Shown piece by piece: positions 21,503 through 30,638 of a DNA stretch of 64,000 nucleotides. Within the stretch, counting starts at the first letter, position 1. Each line of letters opens with the position of its first letter. The notes under the pieces were generated by a model. That model saw only the letters and a program-made list of their open reading frames with translations, searched no databases and was not told the origin of the DNA. A program made the position numbers and the translations under genes. Source of the DNA: Crocinitomicaceae bacterium (GTDB lineage Bacteria; Bacteroidota; Bacteroidia; Flavobacteriales_D; Crocinitomicaceae). The stretch covers positions 186,001 through 250,000 of the forward strand of contig JAHEMJ010000012.1 of NCBI GenBank assembly GCA_024643725.1, read 5' to 3'.

Positions 21503-21816
21503 TATGATTGCTTCAACTGTTCGATACAGAATTCAATTTCCTTAACTAATTCATCGATTTCCTGCTCATTTCTGCCTTTTACAGCAACAGGAACTTCAAC
21601 GACTTTGTTTTCAGCCAAATGTAAAGCGGACTTTAAAGATTCATTTTCTTCTTTTAAGAGTGAAAGTGCAGTTGCTTCAGCAGCTAATAGCTCTTCCTTA
21701 CGATCGATTTCTTCTTGTAGAATCGCGTTTTTCGAACGTTCAGCACGAAGGGCTTCCCCAATTCGCACTACTTTTCGACTTATCTCTTGTATGGTATCTT
21801 GAATCTTTTCAGTCAT
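21502..21816 (-). CDS. Hypothetical coiled-coil protein, coupled to zapA
   Basis: 104 aa heptad-rich Glu/Leu/Lys protein; stop overlaps the zapA start. Confidence 0.7.
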   Translation of the reverse strand: MTEKIQDTIQEISRKVVRIGEALRAERSKNAILQEEIDRKEELLAAEATALSLLKEENESLKSALHLAENKVVEVPVAVKGRNEQEIDELVKEIEFCIEQLKQS

Positions 21817-21910
21817 TACTTTTGACTTTGTACAAAGTTAACAAGCATTCGATTACATTTATCATTTTTCGAAACTATTTTGCATTTTTTTTGAAAGTGT
21901 ATCTTTGTCT

Positions 21911-23596
21911 ATGACCAAATTCTTCCAAGTACTCTTGTTTTGCAGTGTTCATTTTTTCTCATGGACGCAAATTGTTCGAATGGATTCCTGTTGGACATCG
22001 CCAATTGGTACGACACCGGAGTTGAGCGCCGGATTTGGTGACATTCGTCCAAACCACTTTCACATGGGCTTAGACTTTCGGACAAATGGAGTGGAAGGAA
22101 TTCCACTTTATGCTGTTGCTGAAGGTTATGTATCTCGCATCCGGATTTCTTCGACTGGATATGGACGGGTAATTTACATCAATCATCCAAATGGATTGAC
22201 ATCTGTTTATGCCCATTGCTCGCGGTTTTCTGATCGGATTTTGGCTGTTATCCTTCCCTTACAATGTCAATTTCAACAAAATGAATTTGATTGGTCCTTC
22301 AGTCCTGGTCAGCTTCCAGTAACGAAAGGCGAACAGATTGCCCTATCAGGAAATAGCGGAAATTCAACTGGTCCACATTTGCATTTTGAATTGCGTGACA
22401 CGAAAACTGAGCATGCCCTGAATCCATTTTTACATGGTTTTCACGTGAGCGACAATGCCTCACCAACGTTGCACGGAATTCGTATCGTTGGAATCGATCA
22501 AAATGGCTATTTGATTCCGGGTAAAAGTTTGAATGTTTCATTGACCAAATCACACCATGTGATTCAAATCCCGAAGAATTTTATTTCATCGAATGAAAAA
22601 ATTGGAGTGTGTATTTCAGTAACGGATCCACTGAAAGCTGGGGGACACGGATTTGGATTGTATGCCGCGGAACTTTGGACAGATCAATCAGCTCGCTTCG
22701 GTTTCGAATTAAAGGACATCTCGTTTGATGATTCCCGATATGTCAACAACCACATGGATTATAATGAATACAAATCGAAAGGCATTAAGTATCAAAAACT
22801 ATTTCGGAATAAAAATAATCCACTTGGCATTTATACCATGCAATCTCTCGGAGGAATAGCTTTACTAGGGAATGATTCTATTTCATGTAGTTTGATGCTT
22901 TCGGATGTAAATGGCAATGAAGCGCAACATACCTTGCACTTGGTTTATCCATATGCGTTAACTTCCGTTCAAACGTACCACTTTAATCCAAAAGACTATT
23001 TTCTTCCAGATTCAAGCTATGTGTTTCAATCCAAAAATATGCTTGTTGAAGTAGAGGCAAATACGTTTTATGAACCCATTAAAAAAACACTGAATTTAAA
23101 CGCTGGACAATTTGGGACTTCCAGTGCAGTCCTTCAAAAATCCATATGTCTTCGAATGAAAGTCAGTCCGACTTTAAACCTTTCAAAGTATTATATTTCC
23201 GTTGGAGGAACAAGCTTAGAAACAAGTGTCGAAGATGATTGGTTGTTGGCAGAATCTAAACAATTGGGTGCGTTTACGGTAAAAGTTGACACCATTTCAC
23301 CAACAATAGAAGCATTTCCTACGTCGAGTAATGTCATCATACCATCCTTTCTTTCGTGGAATATTATGGACAAGCAATCAGGCCTTGCACGCTACGATTT
23401 ATTCATCGATGGAAAATGGACTCCTGTTTATTTTGATCAGAAAAATAATCGCTTGAGTTGGAAAAATGACCGAAACGTGACGATAATAGGTCCGAAGTCA
23501 GATCAAACGATTTCGCTGCGTTTAGTGGTGAGGGACCGATGCGGGAATGAGTGTGTTTGGGAAAAACAATTTTCACTTATCGACGCACCCCATTAG
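21911..23596 (+). CDS. M23 family metallopeptidase (LytM-like), secreted
   Basis: SAGFGDIRPNHFHMGLDFRTNG...YGRVIYINHPNGLTSVYAHC...LSGNSGNSTGPHLHFELRD; signal peptide. ATG at 21911 preferred over TTG at 21905. Confidence 0.9.
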   Translation: MTKFFQVLLFCSVHFFSWTQIVRMDSCWTSPIGTTPELSAGFGDIRPNHFHMGLDFRTNGVEGIPLYAVAEGYVSRIRISSTGYGRVIYINHPNGLTSVYAHCSRFSDRILAVILPLQCQFQQNEFDWSFSPGQLPVTKGEQIALSGNSGNSTGPHLHFELRDTKTEHALNPFLHGFHVSDNASPTLHGIRIVGIDQNGYLIPGKSLNVSLTKSHHVIQIPKNFISSNEKIGVCISVTDPLKAGGHGFGLYAAELWTDQSARFGFELKDISFDDSRYVNNHMDYNEYKSKGIKYQKLFRNKNNPLGIYTMQSLGGIALLGNDSISCSLMLSDVNGNEAQHTLHLVYPYALTSVQTYHFNPKDYFLPDSSYVFQSKNMLVEVEANTFYEPIKKTLNLNAGQFGTSSAVLQKSICLRMKVSPTLNLSKYYISVGGTSLETSVEDDWLLAESKQLGAFTVKVDTISPTIEAFPTSSNVIIPSFLSWNIMDKQSGLARYDLFIDGKWTPVYFDQKNNRLSWKNDRNVTIIGPKSDQTISLRLVVRDRCGNECVWEKQFSLIDAPH

Positions 23597-24236
23597 CATC
23601 TTTCAAGTAAATCGGAGTGAAGTAGGCGAGGTCCTCGAATTTTTCCGTTTGAAATTTCTGGAAGGCAATGGAAACTTGACCTTTAGCGCTTGGATGAATG
23701 TCCAACCAGTCAATCGGACGATGCGCCCACATTTCCTTGCATTTTTCCGCTCCATCCCCGAATGCGACAAATGGTTCGAAAGCAGTGAAACTTGTTTCAT
23801 CCAACACCACCGAATCGAGTTCTTGCAGAATTTGTCCATTCGCAGAATAAACTTGCGTGTACACTTCCATGCGGCGAGCATCCAATAAAGGAATGATGTT
23901 TTTATCACTTGGTTCGATCAAGGCGACCAAAGCATCTAACGTTTCAACTGAAATTAACGGAATGTTCAATGCAAAGCATAATCCTTTGGCCGTAGAAAGT
24001 CCGATTCTTAGTCCAGTGTAGGACCCAGGTCCACTCGAGAAACTAATCGCATGTAGATCCGAAGCGTTCAATTGAACACTTTGAAGGACCTCTTGGATGT
24101 AGCGTGTCAAGGACTCGCTATGGATGAATCCATCGGAGTTTGATTCTTTGCAAGCCAAAAGCTCACCGTTATTTGATAGGGCTACACTACAAACTTTCGT
24201 AGCAGTTTCAATGTGAAGAATGTAACTATTCTTCAT
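23577..24236 (-). CDS. tsaB: tRNA threonylcarbamoyladenosine biosynthesis protein TsaB
   Basis: ILHIETATKVCSVALS, AISFSSGPGSYTGLRIGLSTAKGLCFALNIPLISVETLDAL; start re-set from TTG 24248 to ATG 24236. Confidence 0.92.
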   Translation of the reverse strand: MKNSYILHIETATKVCSVALSNNGELLACKESNSDGFIHSESLTRYIQEVLQSVQLNASDLHAISFSSGPGSYTGLRIGLSTAKGLCFALNIPLISVETLDALVALIEPSDKNIIPLLDARRMEVYTQVYSANGQILQELDSVVLDETSFTAFEPFVAFGDGAEKCKEMWAHRPIDWLDIHPSAKGQVSIAFQKFQTEKFEDLAYFTPIYLKDANGVRR

Positions 24237-24921
24237 CTGCCATTTCAAATTTGAATCCTACACCATGTACGTTGGTAATTTGAATGGAAGGATCTTCCTT
24301 CAAGTATTTGCGCAATTTGGTAATAAAAACATCCAAGCTTCTTCCAACGAAATAATCATCTTGTCCCCAAACGGTATTTAAAATAACATCACGTGCAATC
24401 AGTTGATTTTTAAACCTAAAAAGTGTGCGCAAAATCATGGCTTCTTTTTTCGTTAAGGTTTGTTTTATGCTTGGTGAATTTAAGGTGAAATTTTCCGTAT
24501 CGAAGGTAAATAGGCCCAACTTAATGACCTTTTCTTCAGGTTGAATCACTTGAACTTTGACGCGTTTTAACAATGCGCGAACACGTAACTGAAGTTCTTC
24601 GATGCTAAACGGTTTCGTGAGGTAATCATCTCCTCCAGCATTGAATCCTTCAATTTTATCTTCAGTCATGGACTTTGCAGATAGAAAAAGAATGGGAATA
24701 TCTGAATTGACTTTGCGAATATCTCGTGCCAAGGTAAATCCATCTTTCACCGGAAGCATCACATCAAAAATACATAAATGATAAGGTTCCTCATTGAAAC
24801 GGCGAAGTCCTTCCGCGCCATTTTCACAAAGCGTAACGGAATAAGAATCAGAGCGTAACTGATCAGAAATAACGATTCCAAGGTTGATATCGTCTTCTAC
24901 AATGAGGATTTTTATTTTCAT
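24226..24921 (-). CDS. OmpR/PhoB-family response regulator (RprY-like)
   Basis: Receiver ILIVEDDINLGIVISDQL...CIFDVMLPVKDGFTLARDIR...GGDDYLTKPFSIEEL; C-terminal winged helix VGRSLDVFITKLRKYLKEDPSIQITNVHGVGFKFE. Confidence 0.94.
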   Translation of the reverse strand: MKIKILIVEDDINLGIVISDQLRSDSYSVTLCENGAEGLRRFNEEPYHLCIFDVMLPVKDGFTLARDIRKVNSDIPILFLSAKSMTEDKIEGFNAGGDDYLTKPFSIEELQLRVRALLKRVKVQVIQPEEKVIKLGLFTFDTENFTLNSPSIKQTLTKKEAMILRTLFRFKNQLIARDVILNTVWGQDDYFVGRSLDVFITKLRKYLKEDPSIQITNVHGVGFKFEMADEE

Positions 24922-24932
24922 GGAAACGTCTT

Positions 24933-24966
24933 AAAAAGCCAAGAGCCTTGGATAAACCAAAGCTCT
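24933..24966 (-). promoter_or_regulatory. Terminator/attenuator-like hairpin in the 5' leader of the response regulator gene
   Basis: Minus strand AGAGCTTTGG-TTTAT-CCAAGGCTCT (10-bp stem, one G.T) followed by TGGCTTTTT, ending about 12 nt before ATG. Confidence 0.5.
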
Positions 24967-24998
24967 CAACTATTAACCTAAACCTACTACTAGTCCTG

Positions 24999-25006
24999 CA
25001 AAGATA
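24999..25006 (-). promoter_or_regulatory. Putative Bacteroidota -7 promoter element (TATCTTTG)
   Basis: Matches TAnnTTTG on the minus strand upstream of the leader hairpin; no clear TTTG -33 box. Confidence 0.45.
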
Positions 25007-25129
25007 ATCGAATTTCATCTTCTTGGTTACATAACATATGTTAATTTTTTCCTAAAAAAATAAATTCGCACGATTTATCAATTTATTCCTCCTTTGGATA
25101 GACTATATTTGATGGATAAATGAATAATT

Positions 25130-25795
25130 ATGGCTTACATTTTTGTAGTCGATGACGAAGAAGACATCCGGGAATTATTAAAATACAATCTAGTTCAAGA
25201 TGGACACCGCGTTTCCACCTTTGAAAATGGCAGTCTATGTTTGAAGGCCATCGAAGTTGAAAAACCCGATTTAATCATCTTGGATGTTATGATGCCAACC
25301 ATGGATGGAATTGAAGTCTGTGAGGCCTTGAAAAACAATCCTGAAAATGAGGATATTCTCATTTGTTTTTTAACTGCACGAAGTGAAGATTACAGTCAAA
25401 TTGCTGGACTAGAGGCCGGAGGGGATGATTATATTTCAAAACCGATCAAGCCAAAAGTCCTCATGAGTCGCATTCATGCCTTGCTTCGAAGAAAAACAAA
25501 GGGAGAAGTGAAGGATGTGATTTCGCAAGAGTTAAAAATTAACCGGGAAAAATACCTGGTTGAAAAGGACGGAATTGAAATTCAATTACCACGCAAGGAA
25601 TTTGAATTGTTGGCGCTGTTGGCATCGCGTCCAGATTTCGTGTTTAAAAGAGAGGTCATTCTTGAACAAGTTTGGGGGACGGACATCATTGTTGGAGATC
25701 GAACGATCGATGTACACATTCGAAAATTACGCGAAAAAATCGGTGATCAATACATCTCAACGGTCAAAGGAATTGGATATAAATTCAACCGATAA
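25130..25795 (+). CDS. OmpR/PhoB-family response regulator
   Basis: IFVVDDEEDIRELLKYNL...LIILDVMMPTMDGIEVCEAL...GGDDYISKPIKPKVLMSRIHALLRR; winged helix RTIDVHIRKLREKIGDQYISTVKGIGYKF. Confidence 0.95.
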   Translation: MAYIFVVDDEEDIRELLKYNLVQDGHRVSTFENGSLCLKAIEVEKPDLIILDVMMPTMDGIEVCEALKNNPENEDILICFLTARSEDYSQIAGLEAGGDDYISKPIKPKVLMSRIHALLRRKTKGEVKDVISQELKINREKYLVEKDGIEIQLPRKEFELLALLASRPDFVFKREVILEQVWGTDIIVGDRTIDVHIRKLREKIGDQYISTVKGIGYKFNR

Positions 25796-25834
25796 TTTGG
25801 TTCAATCTTTGTTAAGTCAGAAAAAAAAAGTGTT

Positions 25835-27403
25835 ATGAAATATATTTACTTGATCCTTTTTGTCGGAGCTTTGGGTACTTCTCAAGCTCAAACATTTGAA
25901 GAACAATTTTCACCTATTCGACAAAAATTAGAAAAATGGGATCCAATTAGAGGCGCATGGTTAGCGCTTTCCATGTTGGCGATGTCTGAACACAAAGCGA
26001 TACCAGACCGAACCTTTCCCGAGGATTTCACACCCTATGAAATGTTGACAATGGTCCCGATGTCAGATCGAAAAGACATGGAAAGTATGATTCAGCAAAG
26101 TCGATTGCCAAATGGGTCATTTTCAACTAGCCAATGGAATGTGATTGATGTGCTCTTTTCACATTCATTTTGTAACCAAGTCATTGGACGAAGTTTTGGT
26201 GATCCGCATTTAAAGTCCTTCGATGAAGCAACATATTCCTTTCAAACAGTGGGTGAATTTGTATTAGCCAAATCAGAAAAAAGTCAATTTGAAGTTCAAA
26301 CGCGTCAACGTGCTCAATCAGATAACTTTTCCTTAAATGCTGCTGTAGCGATGAATGTCGCGGGAGATCGAGTTTGCTATTATGCGAGCACGAAACCAGA
26401 TAATTTGAATTCCAATTTGCGCTTGAATGGCATGCCAGTTCAATTACAAGGAAGAACTTATTTCTTACCGAATGGTGGGGTCATTCGATTTGAAGGTAGA
26501 AACTATACGGTATCCTGGCCAACGGGAGAAATGTTGATTTTTGATGTGCGTTCATCCAATGAATTTGGTTTTGTGAATACAACCGTTCATGTTTTCGCTT
26601 GTGATGCAGGAAGTTTCCAAGGATTACTGGGCAATGCAAATGGAATTGCGGATGATGATTTTCAAGGAAGAAACATGGATCGCCAGCGTCCAGCTTATAT
26701 GGCCTTTTCAACTTTTGGAAATTCATCCTTGCAACAAGCTTCTAACATAGCGGAGAAAGAATATTTGGCCTTTTTAGCAAAAGATTTTGCGGAGGATTGG
26801 CGTGTTACGCCACAAACTACGTTGTTCGACTATGCTCCAGGAACGTCCACGGATTATTATACAGACCGCAGTTTTCCTAGAGTTCATTTAACGGTGGCGG
26901 ACATGAATCCAACTCAACGAGACAATGCAAGAGCGCGTTGTCAAGCCATGGGAATTCCAGCGGCTGAAATGGGGGGATGTATTTTCGATCAAGGTTACTT
27001 GAATATTGGGCCAAATCAAGTTCCGAGTCCGAATAAACCGATTCCTACCGAAACGGTATTAGGCACGATTAACAAACCGGCATTGCACACCAATCAATAC
27101 GTTTTTCCTGAAGAAAATCTGGCGCCCTCTGGTGCAAACAATCCGTTGCCGATTCAACAACAGAAACCAAGTTTGAATCGAGAGGAGAATCCTTCCGTGT
27201 CGAAGCCGGAGACTGAAAGTCGTTTCGATGCGCCGCCAACGAAACCATCTGTGAGTGTACCAAGTCATGTCGTTCCGGTGAATCCGGTTCGTCCAAACAC
27301 TCCTGCGGCTCCAACCGCACTTCCAGCAAAACCAGCACATACTCCTGTTCCAGCAACACCAATTAAACCGAGTATTCCTTCGGTAAAATCTGGAAAAGGA
27401 TAG
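25835..27403 (+). CDS. Secreted von Willebrand factor type D (VWD) domain protein with Pro-rich C-terminus
   Basis: Signal peptide; GRSFGDPHLKSFDEATYSFQTVGEFVLAKSEKSQFEVQTR...NGGVIRFEGRNYTVSWPTGEMLIF...GLLGNANGIADDDFQGRN matches VWD; tail rich in P/T/A/V/K. Confidence 0.82.
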   Translation: MKYIYLILFVGALGTSQAQTFEEQFSPIRQKLEKWDPIRGAWLALSMLAMSEHKAIPDRTFPEDFTPYEMLTMVPMSDRKDMESMIQQSRLPNGSFSTSQWNVIDVLFSHSFCNQVIGRSFGDPHLKSFDEATYSFQTVGEFVLAKSEKSQFEVQTRQRAQSDNFSLNAAVAMNVAGDRVCYYASTKPDNLNSNLRLNGMPVQLQGRTYFLPNGGVIRFEGRNYTVSWPTGEMLIFDVRSSNEFGFVNTTVHVFACDAGSFQGLLGNANGIADDDFQGRNMDRQRPAYMAFSTFGNSSLQQASNIAEKEYLAFLAKDFAEDWRVTPQTTLFDYAPGTSTDYYTDRSFPRVHLTVADMNPTQRDNARARCQAMGIPAAEMGGCIFDQGYLNIGPNQVPSPNKPIPTETVLGTINKPALHTNQYVFPEENLAPSGANNPLPIQQQKPSLNREENPSVSKPETESRFDAPPTKPSVSVPSHVVPVNPVRPNTPAAPTALPAKPAHTPVPATPIKPSIPSVKSGKG

Positions 27404-27421
27404 TGTTTATTCATAACCATG

Positions 27422-27452
27422 AAAAGGATCTCAAGCGAGGTCCTTTTTTTTT
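27422..27452 (+). terminator. Rho-independent terminator of the VWD gene
   Basis: AAAAGGATCTC-AAGC-GAGGTCCTTTTTTTTT. Confidence 0.85.
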
Positions 27453-27488
27453 GTTCAACACTGTAAACCTCCGTAACACTTTGGTCAT

Positions 27489-27518
27489 AAAAAAAGGGCA
27501 GGAATTTCTTCCCGCCCT
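27489..27518 (-). terminator. Rho-independent terminator of the SprB-repeat gene
   Basis: Minus strand AGGGCGGGAA-GAAA-TTCCTGCCCTTTTTTT. Confidence 0.85.
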
Positions 27519-27541
27519 CTTCTTGATAAGAGTTTACCCGA

Positions 27542-28921
27542 TTATTTGATTACTCGGTAGGTAAACGCGTTTTGAGTATTTTTCAATTTAACCATGTATG
27601 TTCCATTTGCCACGTTACTCATGTCAATGGTTGCGTTTGTTGCATTTATTTGTCCACTCATAAGGATTTTTCCTTCCATGTTTGTAAGCGTATAATCTAA
27701 CGCTGATGTCACATTTCCAATCGTCAATACCGATTGCACTGGATTAGGATAAACGTTCATTTGTGTCAAGTTATTGTTCGAAAGACCAGCTTCAGATAAA
27801 TTAAGAACAGAAATGATGTTGTAGTAAACAGGTTGCGATTTGATTGGGCAATATAACTGTAAAATCAAATTGTATAATCCAGTCGTTCCAAATGGCACAG
27901 AATACGTATAGTTTACATACATGGAGTTCCCATTCGTATCAATTAAATACCATGTGGTGTATAAGGAATCTTGTGTAAACATTGAGTTGCCGAAAGAAGC
28001 AGAAACCATATACGCTGTATCCAAGGCTCCTAAGTCAATCGTGCAATTGTAAATCCATCCTGAGCTCATTGTTCCAATAACGTTTGCTCCACTTGCTAAA
28101 TTTCCAATTACTGTTACTGAATCGATATTCGTTGATGAATTACCAATTGTACAAGAACTTGTGAATGAACATTGATTGTTATCGAACACTGTTACTGTAT
28201 ACGTCCCAACGCAAAGATTATTGATGACAGAAGAAGTTGACCCATTCGACCACTGAATTGTGTAAGGATTGGTTCCACCATTGATGGATAAAGCAGCTGA
28301 TCCATCACAAGCCGTTGCACCAGTGGCATTCGTGCTGGTAATGTTTCCGTTAAATCCAAAACAAGGATTTAAAGCGTTAGAGTCAACAACAACTGTTGCT
28401 GCGCCATTTGCTGCGCATCCGTTTGCATCAATTACGGTGACGGAATAGGTACCAATACATAGGTTTGACACTGTATTTGTTGTGATCATTCCACCAATAT
28501 TCGCCCACTGATACGTGTAAGGCGCAGATCCACCAACAGCTGTTACGTACACAGATCCATCGCATACATTCGCGCCTGAAGTAGGCGTACTCGAGCAAGA
28601 AACCAAGAATCCAGCACATGGATTCGGTACATTTGTTCCAATTGTAAATGGTGAAGTAGATGTAAATCCACCTCCCATAAAGATTAAGCTATATTGACCA
28701 GCACAAAGGTTGTTGATCATGTAACCTCCATTTTGGATGATGGTGTTTCCTTGCATCCATGTTAGACTAGCTGCAGTAACTAAGTTATTTGTATCTACAA
28801 ATGCACTTCCGTCACAAAGACCTGGTCCACTCACGTTTGTCACATTCACAATGATTTGCGATTTTGCTTCAAAAGAGAATAAACTCGCAAGGATGAAGCT
28901 AAAAAGTAGGATTTTTTTCAT
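27542..28921 (-). CDS. SprB-repeat-containing secreted protein with T9SS type A sorting domain
   Basis: Three related units (CDGSAFV..., CDGSVYVTAVGGSAPYTYQWANIGG...NLCIGTYSVTVIDANGC, CDGSAALSINGGTNPYTIQWSNGST...NLCVGTYTVTVFDNNQC); C-term MNVYPNPVQSVLTIGN...GTYMVKLKNTQNAFTYRVIK. Confidence 0.88.
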   Translation of the reverse strand: MKKILLFSFILASLFSFEAKSQIIVNVTNVSGPGLCDGSAFVDTNNLVTAASLTWMQGNTIIQNGGYMINNLCAGQYSLIFMGGGFTSTSPFTIGTNVPNPCAGFLVSCSSTPTSGANVCDGSVYVTAVGGSAPYTYQWANIGGMITTNTVSNLCIGTYSVTVIDANGCAANGAATVVVDSNALNPCFGFNGNITSTNATGATACDGSAALSINGGTNPYTIQWSNGSTSSVINNLCVGTYTVTVFDNNQCSFTSSCTIGNSSTNIDSVTVIGNLASGANVIGTMSSGWIYNCTIDLGALDTAYMVSASFGNSMFTQDSLYTTWYLIDTNGNSMYVNYTYSVPFGTTGLYNLILQLYCPIKSQPVYYNIISVLNLSEAGLSNNNLTQMNVYPNPVQSVLTIGNVTSALDYTLTNMEGKILMSGQINATNATIDMSNVANGTYMVKLKNTQNAFTYRVIK

Positions 28922-28961
28922 GTAAAAATTTTTCGATTAGACGACTCGAAGTTACGAAAGG

Positions 28962-28995
28962 TTGCTTAATTATCCTTGTGTATTGTTTAAATTTG
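28962..28995 (+). promoter_or_regulatory. Bacteroidota-type promoter TTG-N23-TAAATTTG for the phosphatase gene
   Basis: -33 TTG at 28962-28964, -7 TAAATTTG at 28988-28995, ATG at 29000. Confidence 0.6.
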
Positions 28996-28999
28996 AAAC

Positions 29000-30637
29000 A
29001 TGAAAAACATAGGATTGAGGATATTCATGATTTATTGCTTGTTCAGTGGGACATTGTCCGCTCAAAAGCAACCTAAAATAGTCGTGGGAATTGTAGTGGA
29101 TCAAATGTGCTACGATTACCTGTATCGATATCAGCACCATTTTACGGACGGTGGATTTAATCGTTTTTTAAAAAAAGGATTGAATTGCCGGAACACCTTG
29201 TATAATTATGTCCCAACGTTTACTGGACCAGGTCACGCTTCCATTTACACCGGAACAACGCCATCCAATCATGGAATTGTTGCAAATGAATGGTATCAAC
29301 GTTCTTCGAAGTCTTACGTAAATTGTGTTTCGGATAAAAGTGTTCAAACCGTTGGGAGTTCTTCGTTAGAAGGACAAGCGTCGCCCCACAATTTACGAAC
29401 ATACACCGTTACCGATCAATTAAAATTAGCTTCTCCGAAGTCAAAAGTGATTTCGGTTTCCATTAAAGACCGAAGTTCCATTCTTCCTGGTGGACATTTA
29501 AGTGATGGTTCGTACTGGTATGATTATTCCAGTGGGAAGTTCATCACTAGCACCTACTTTAAAAAAGAACTTCCTAAATGGCTACAAACATTCAACGAGT
29601 CTAAAAATGCAGATCGCTATTTGAAAACGTGGGATTTATTGTATCCGAAATCAAGCTATCAAGCGGTGGATGAAAGTCCGTACGAAACTATTTTAAGTGG
29701 GAAAACAGCTGCAACTTTTCCATACGAGTTCAAAGAGATGGCTAAAGTATCCAACAATGCAAATCAACTCTTCACTATTTCACCATTTGCCAATGAGTTG
29801 TTAACGGATTTAGCAATAGAAGCCATGAGTCGCGAACAATTGGGTGCAGATGGAATCACAGATATGCTGTGTATTTCTTATTCGACTCCGGATATTGCAG
29901 GACATGCTTTTGGGCCATATTCATTGGAGATGGAAGATATGTATGCGCGATTGGATCGACAAATTGAGCGTTTGCTTTCGCATTTGGAATCCATGTATGG
30001 GAAAGATGGTTTTGTGGTCTTTTTAACAGCGGATCATGCGGTTGTTCCTGTCCCACAAATGTTGGTCGATCGTAAAATGCCTGGTGGATATTTATTCCTA
30101 AATGAGCGCATGGTCAACTTAAAAAAAGAGGTGTCAGTGCGATTTGGTGCTGACTTAATCGAAGCGGAGGAGAATCAAAATATATACTTGAATCAAAGCC
30201 GAATCGACTCACTAAATCTCCACAAACAAGAATTGGCTGATTTCATTGCGGAGCGCGTACGCACATGGCCTGAGGTGAAGTTAGTGATCACTCAATCCGC
30301 ATTACTTTCTGGAACGGAAAGTTTGGATGAATGGGGGCAAATGATTCAGAAAGGATTTGATTTGGAGCGAAGTGGTGAAGTGATTTTCATGTTGCATCCA
30401 GGCTATTTGACAAAGTCCATTGACGAACCCAAAGCACATACGGGAACTTCCCACGGTTCCGCGTTTAACTATGACACACATGTCCCTTTACTTTGGTACG
30501 GAGCAAATATTCCGGCTAAGAACACTTTTCGTCCGATTCAAATTGTGGACGTTGCACCGACATTAATTCATTTGATGAATCTCCAAAGAACGGGAGCAAT
30601 GACCGGTACACCGATCCTTGAACTTTTAGATAAATAA
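29000..30637 (+). CDS. PafA-like alkaline phosphatase family protein
   Basis: VVGIVVDQMCYDYLYRY, YNYVPTFTGPGHASIYTGTTPSNHGIVANEWY, SYSTPDIAGHAFGPYSLEMEDMYARLD, FLTADHAVVPVPQ. Confidence 0.93.
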   Translation: MKNIGLRIFMIYCLFSGTLSAQKQPKIVVGIVVDQMCYDYLYRYQHHFTDGGFNRFLKKGLNCRNTLYNYVPTFTGPGHASIYTGTTPSNHGIVANEWYQRSSKSYVNCVSDKSVQTVGSSSLEGQASPHNLRTYTVTDQLKLASPKSKVISVSIKDRSSILPGGHLSDGSYWYDYSSGKFITSTYFKKELPKWLQTFNESKNADRYLKTWDLLYPKSSYQAVDESPYETILSGKTAATFPYEFKEMAKVSNNANQLFTISPFANELLTDLAIEAMSREQLGADGITDMLCISYSTPDIAGHAFGPYSLEMEDMYARLDRQIERLLSHLESMYGKDGFVVFLTADHAVVPVPQMLVDRKMPGGYLFLNERMVNLKKEVSVRFGADLIEAEENQNIYLNQSRIDSLNLHKQELADFIAERVRTWPEVKLVITQSALLSGTESLDEWGQMIQKGFDLERSGEVIFMLHPGYLTKSIDEPKAHTGTSHGSAFNYDTHVPLLWYGANIPAKNTFRPIQIVDVAPTLIHLMNLQRTGAMTGTPILELLDK

Positions 30638-30638
30638 G

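Noticed and set aside
23547-23888. 113-aa + strand ORF after the M23 gene
   Set aside because: Out of frame with the peptidase and antisense to tsaB; considered as a C-terminal frameshift extension but tsaB is clearly the real gene.
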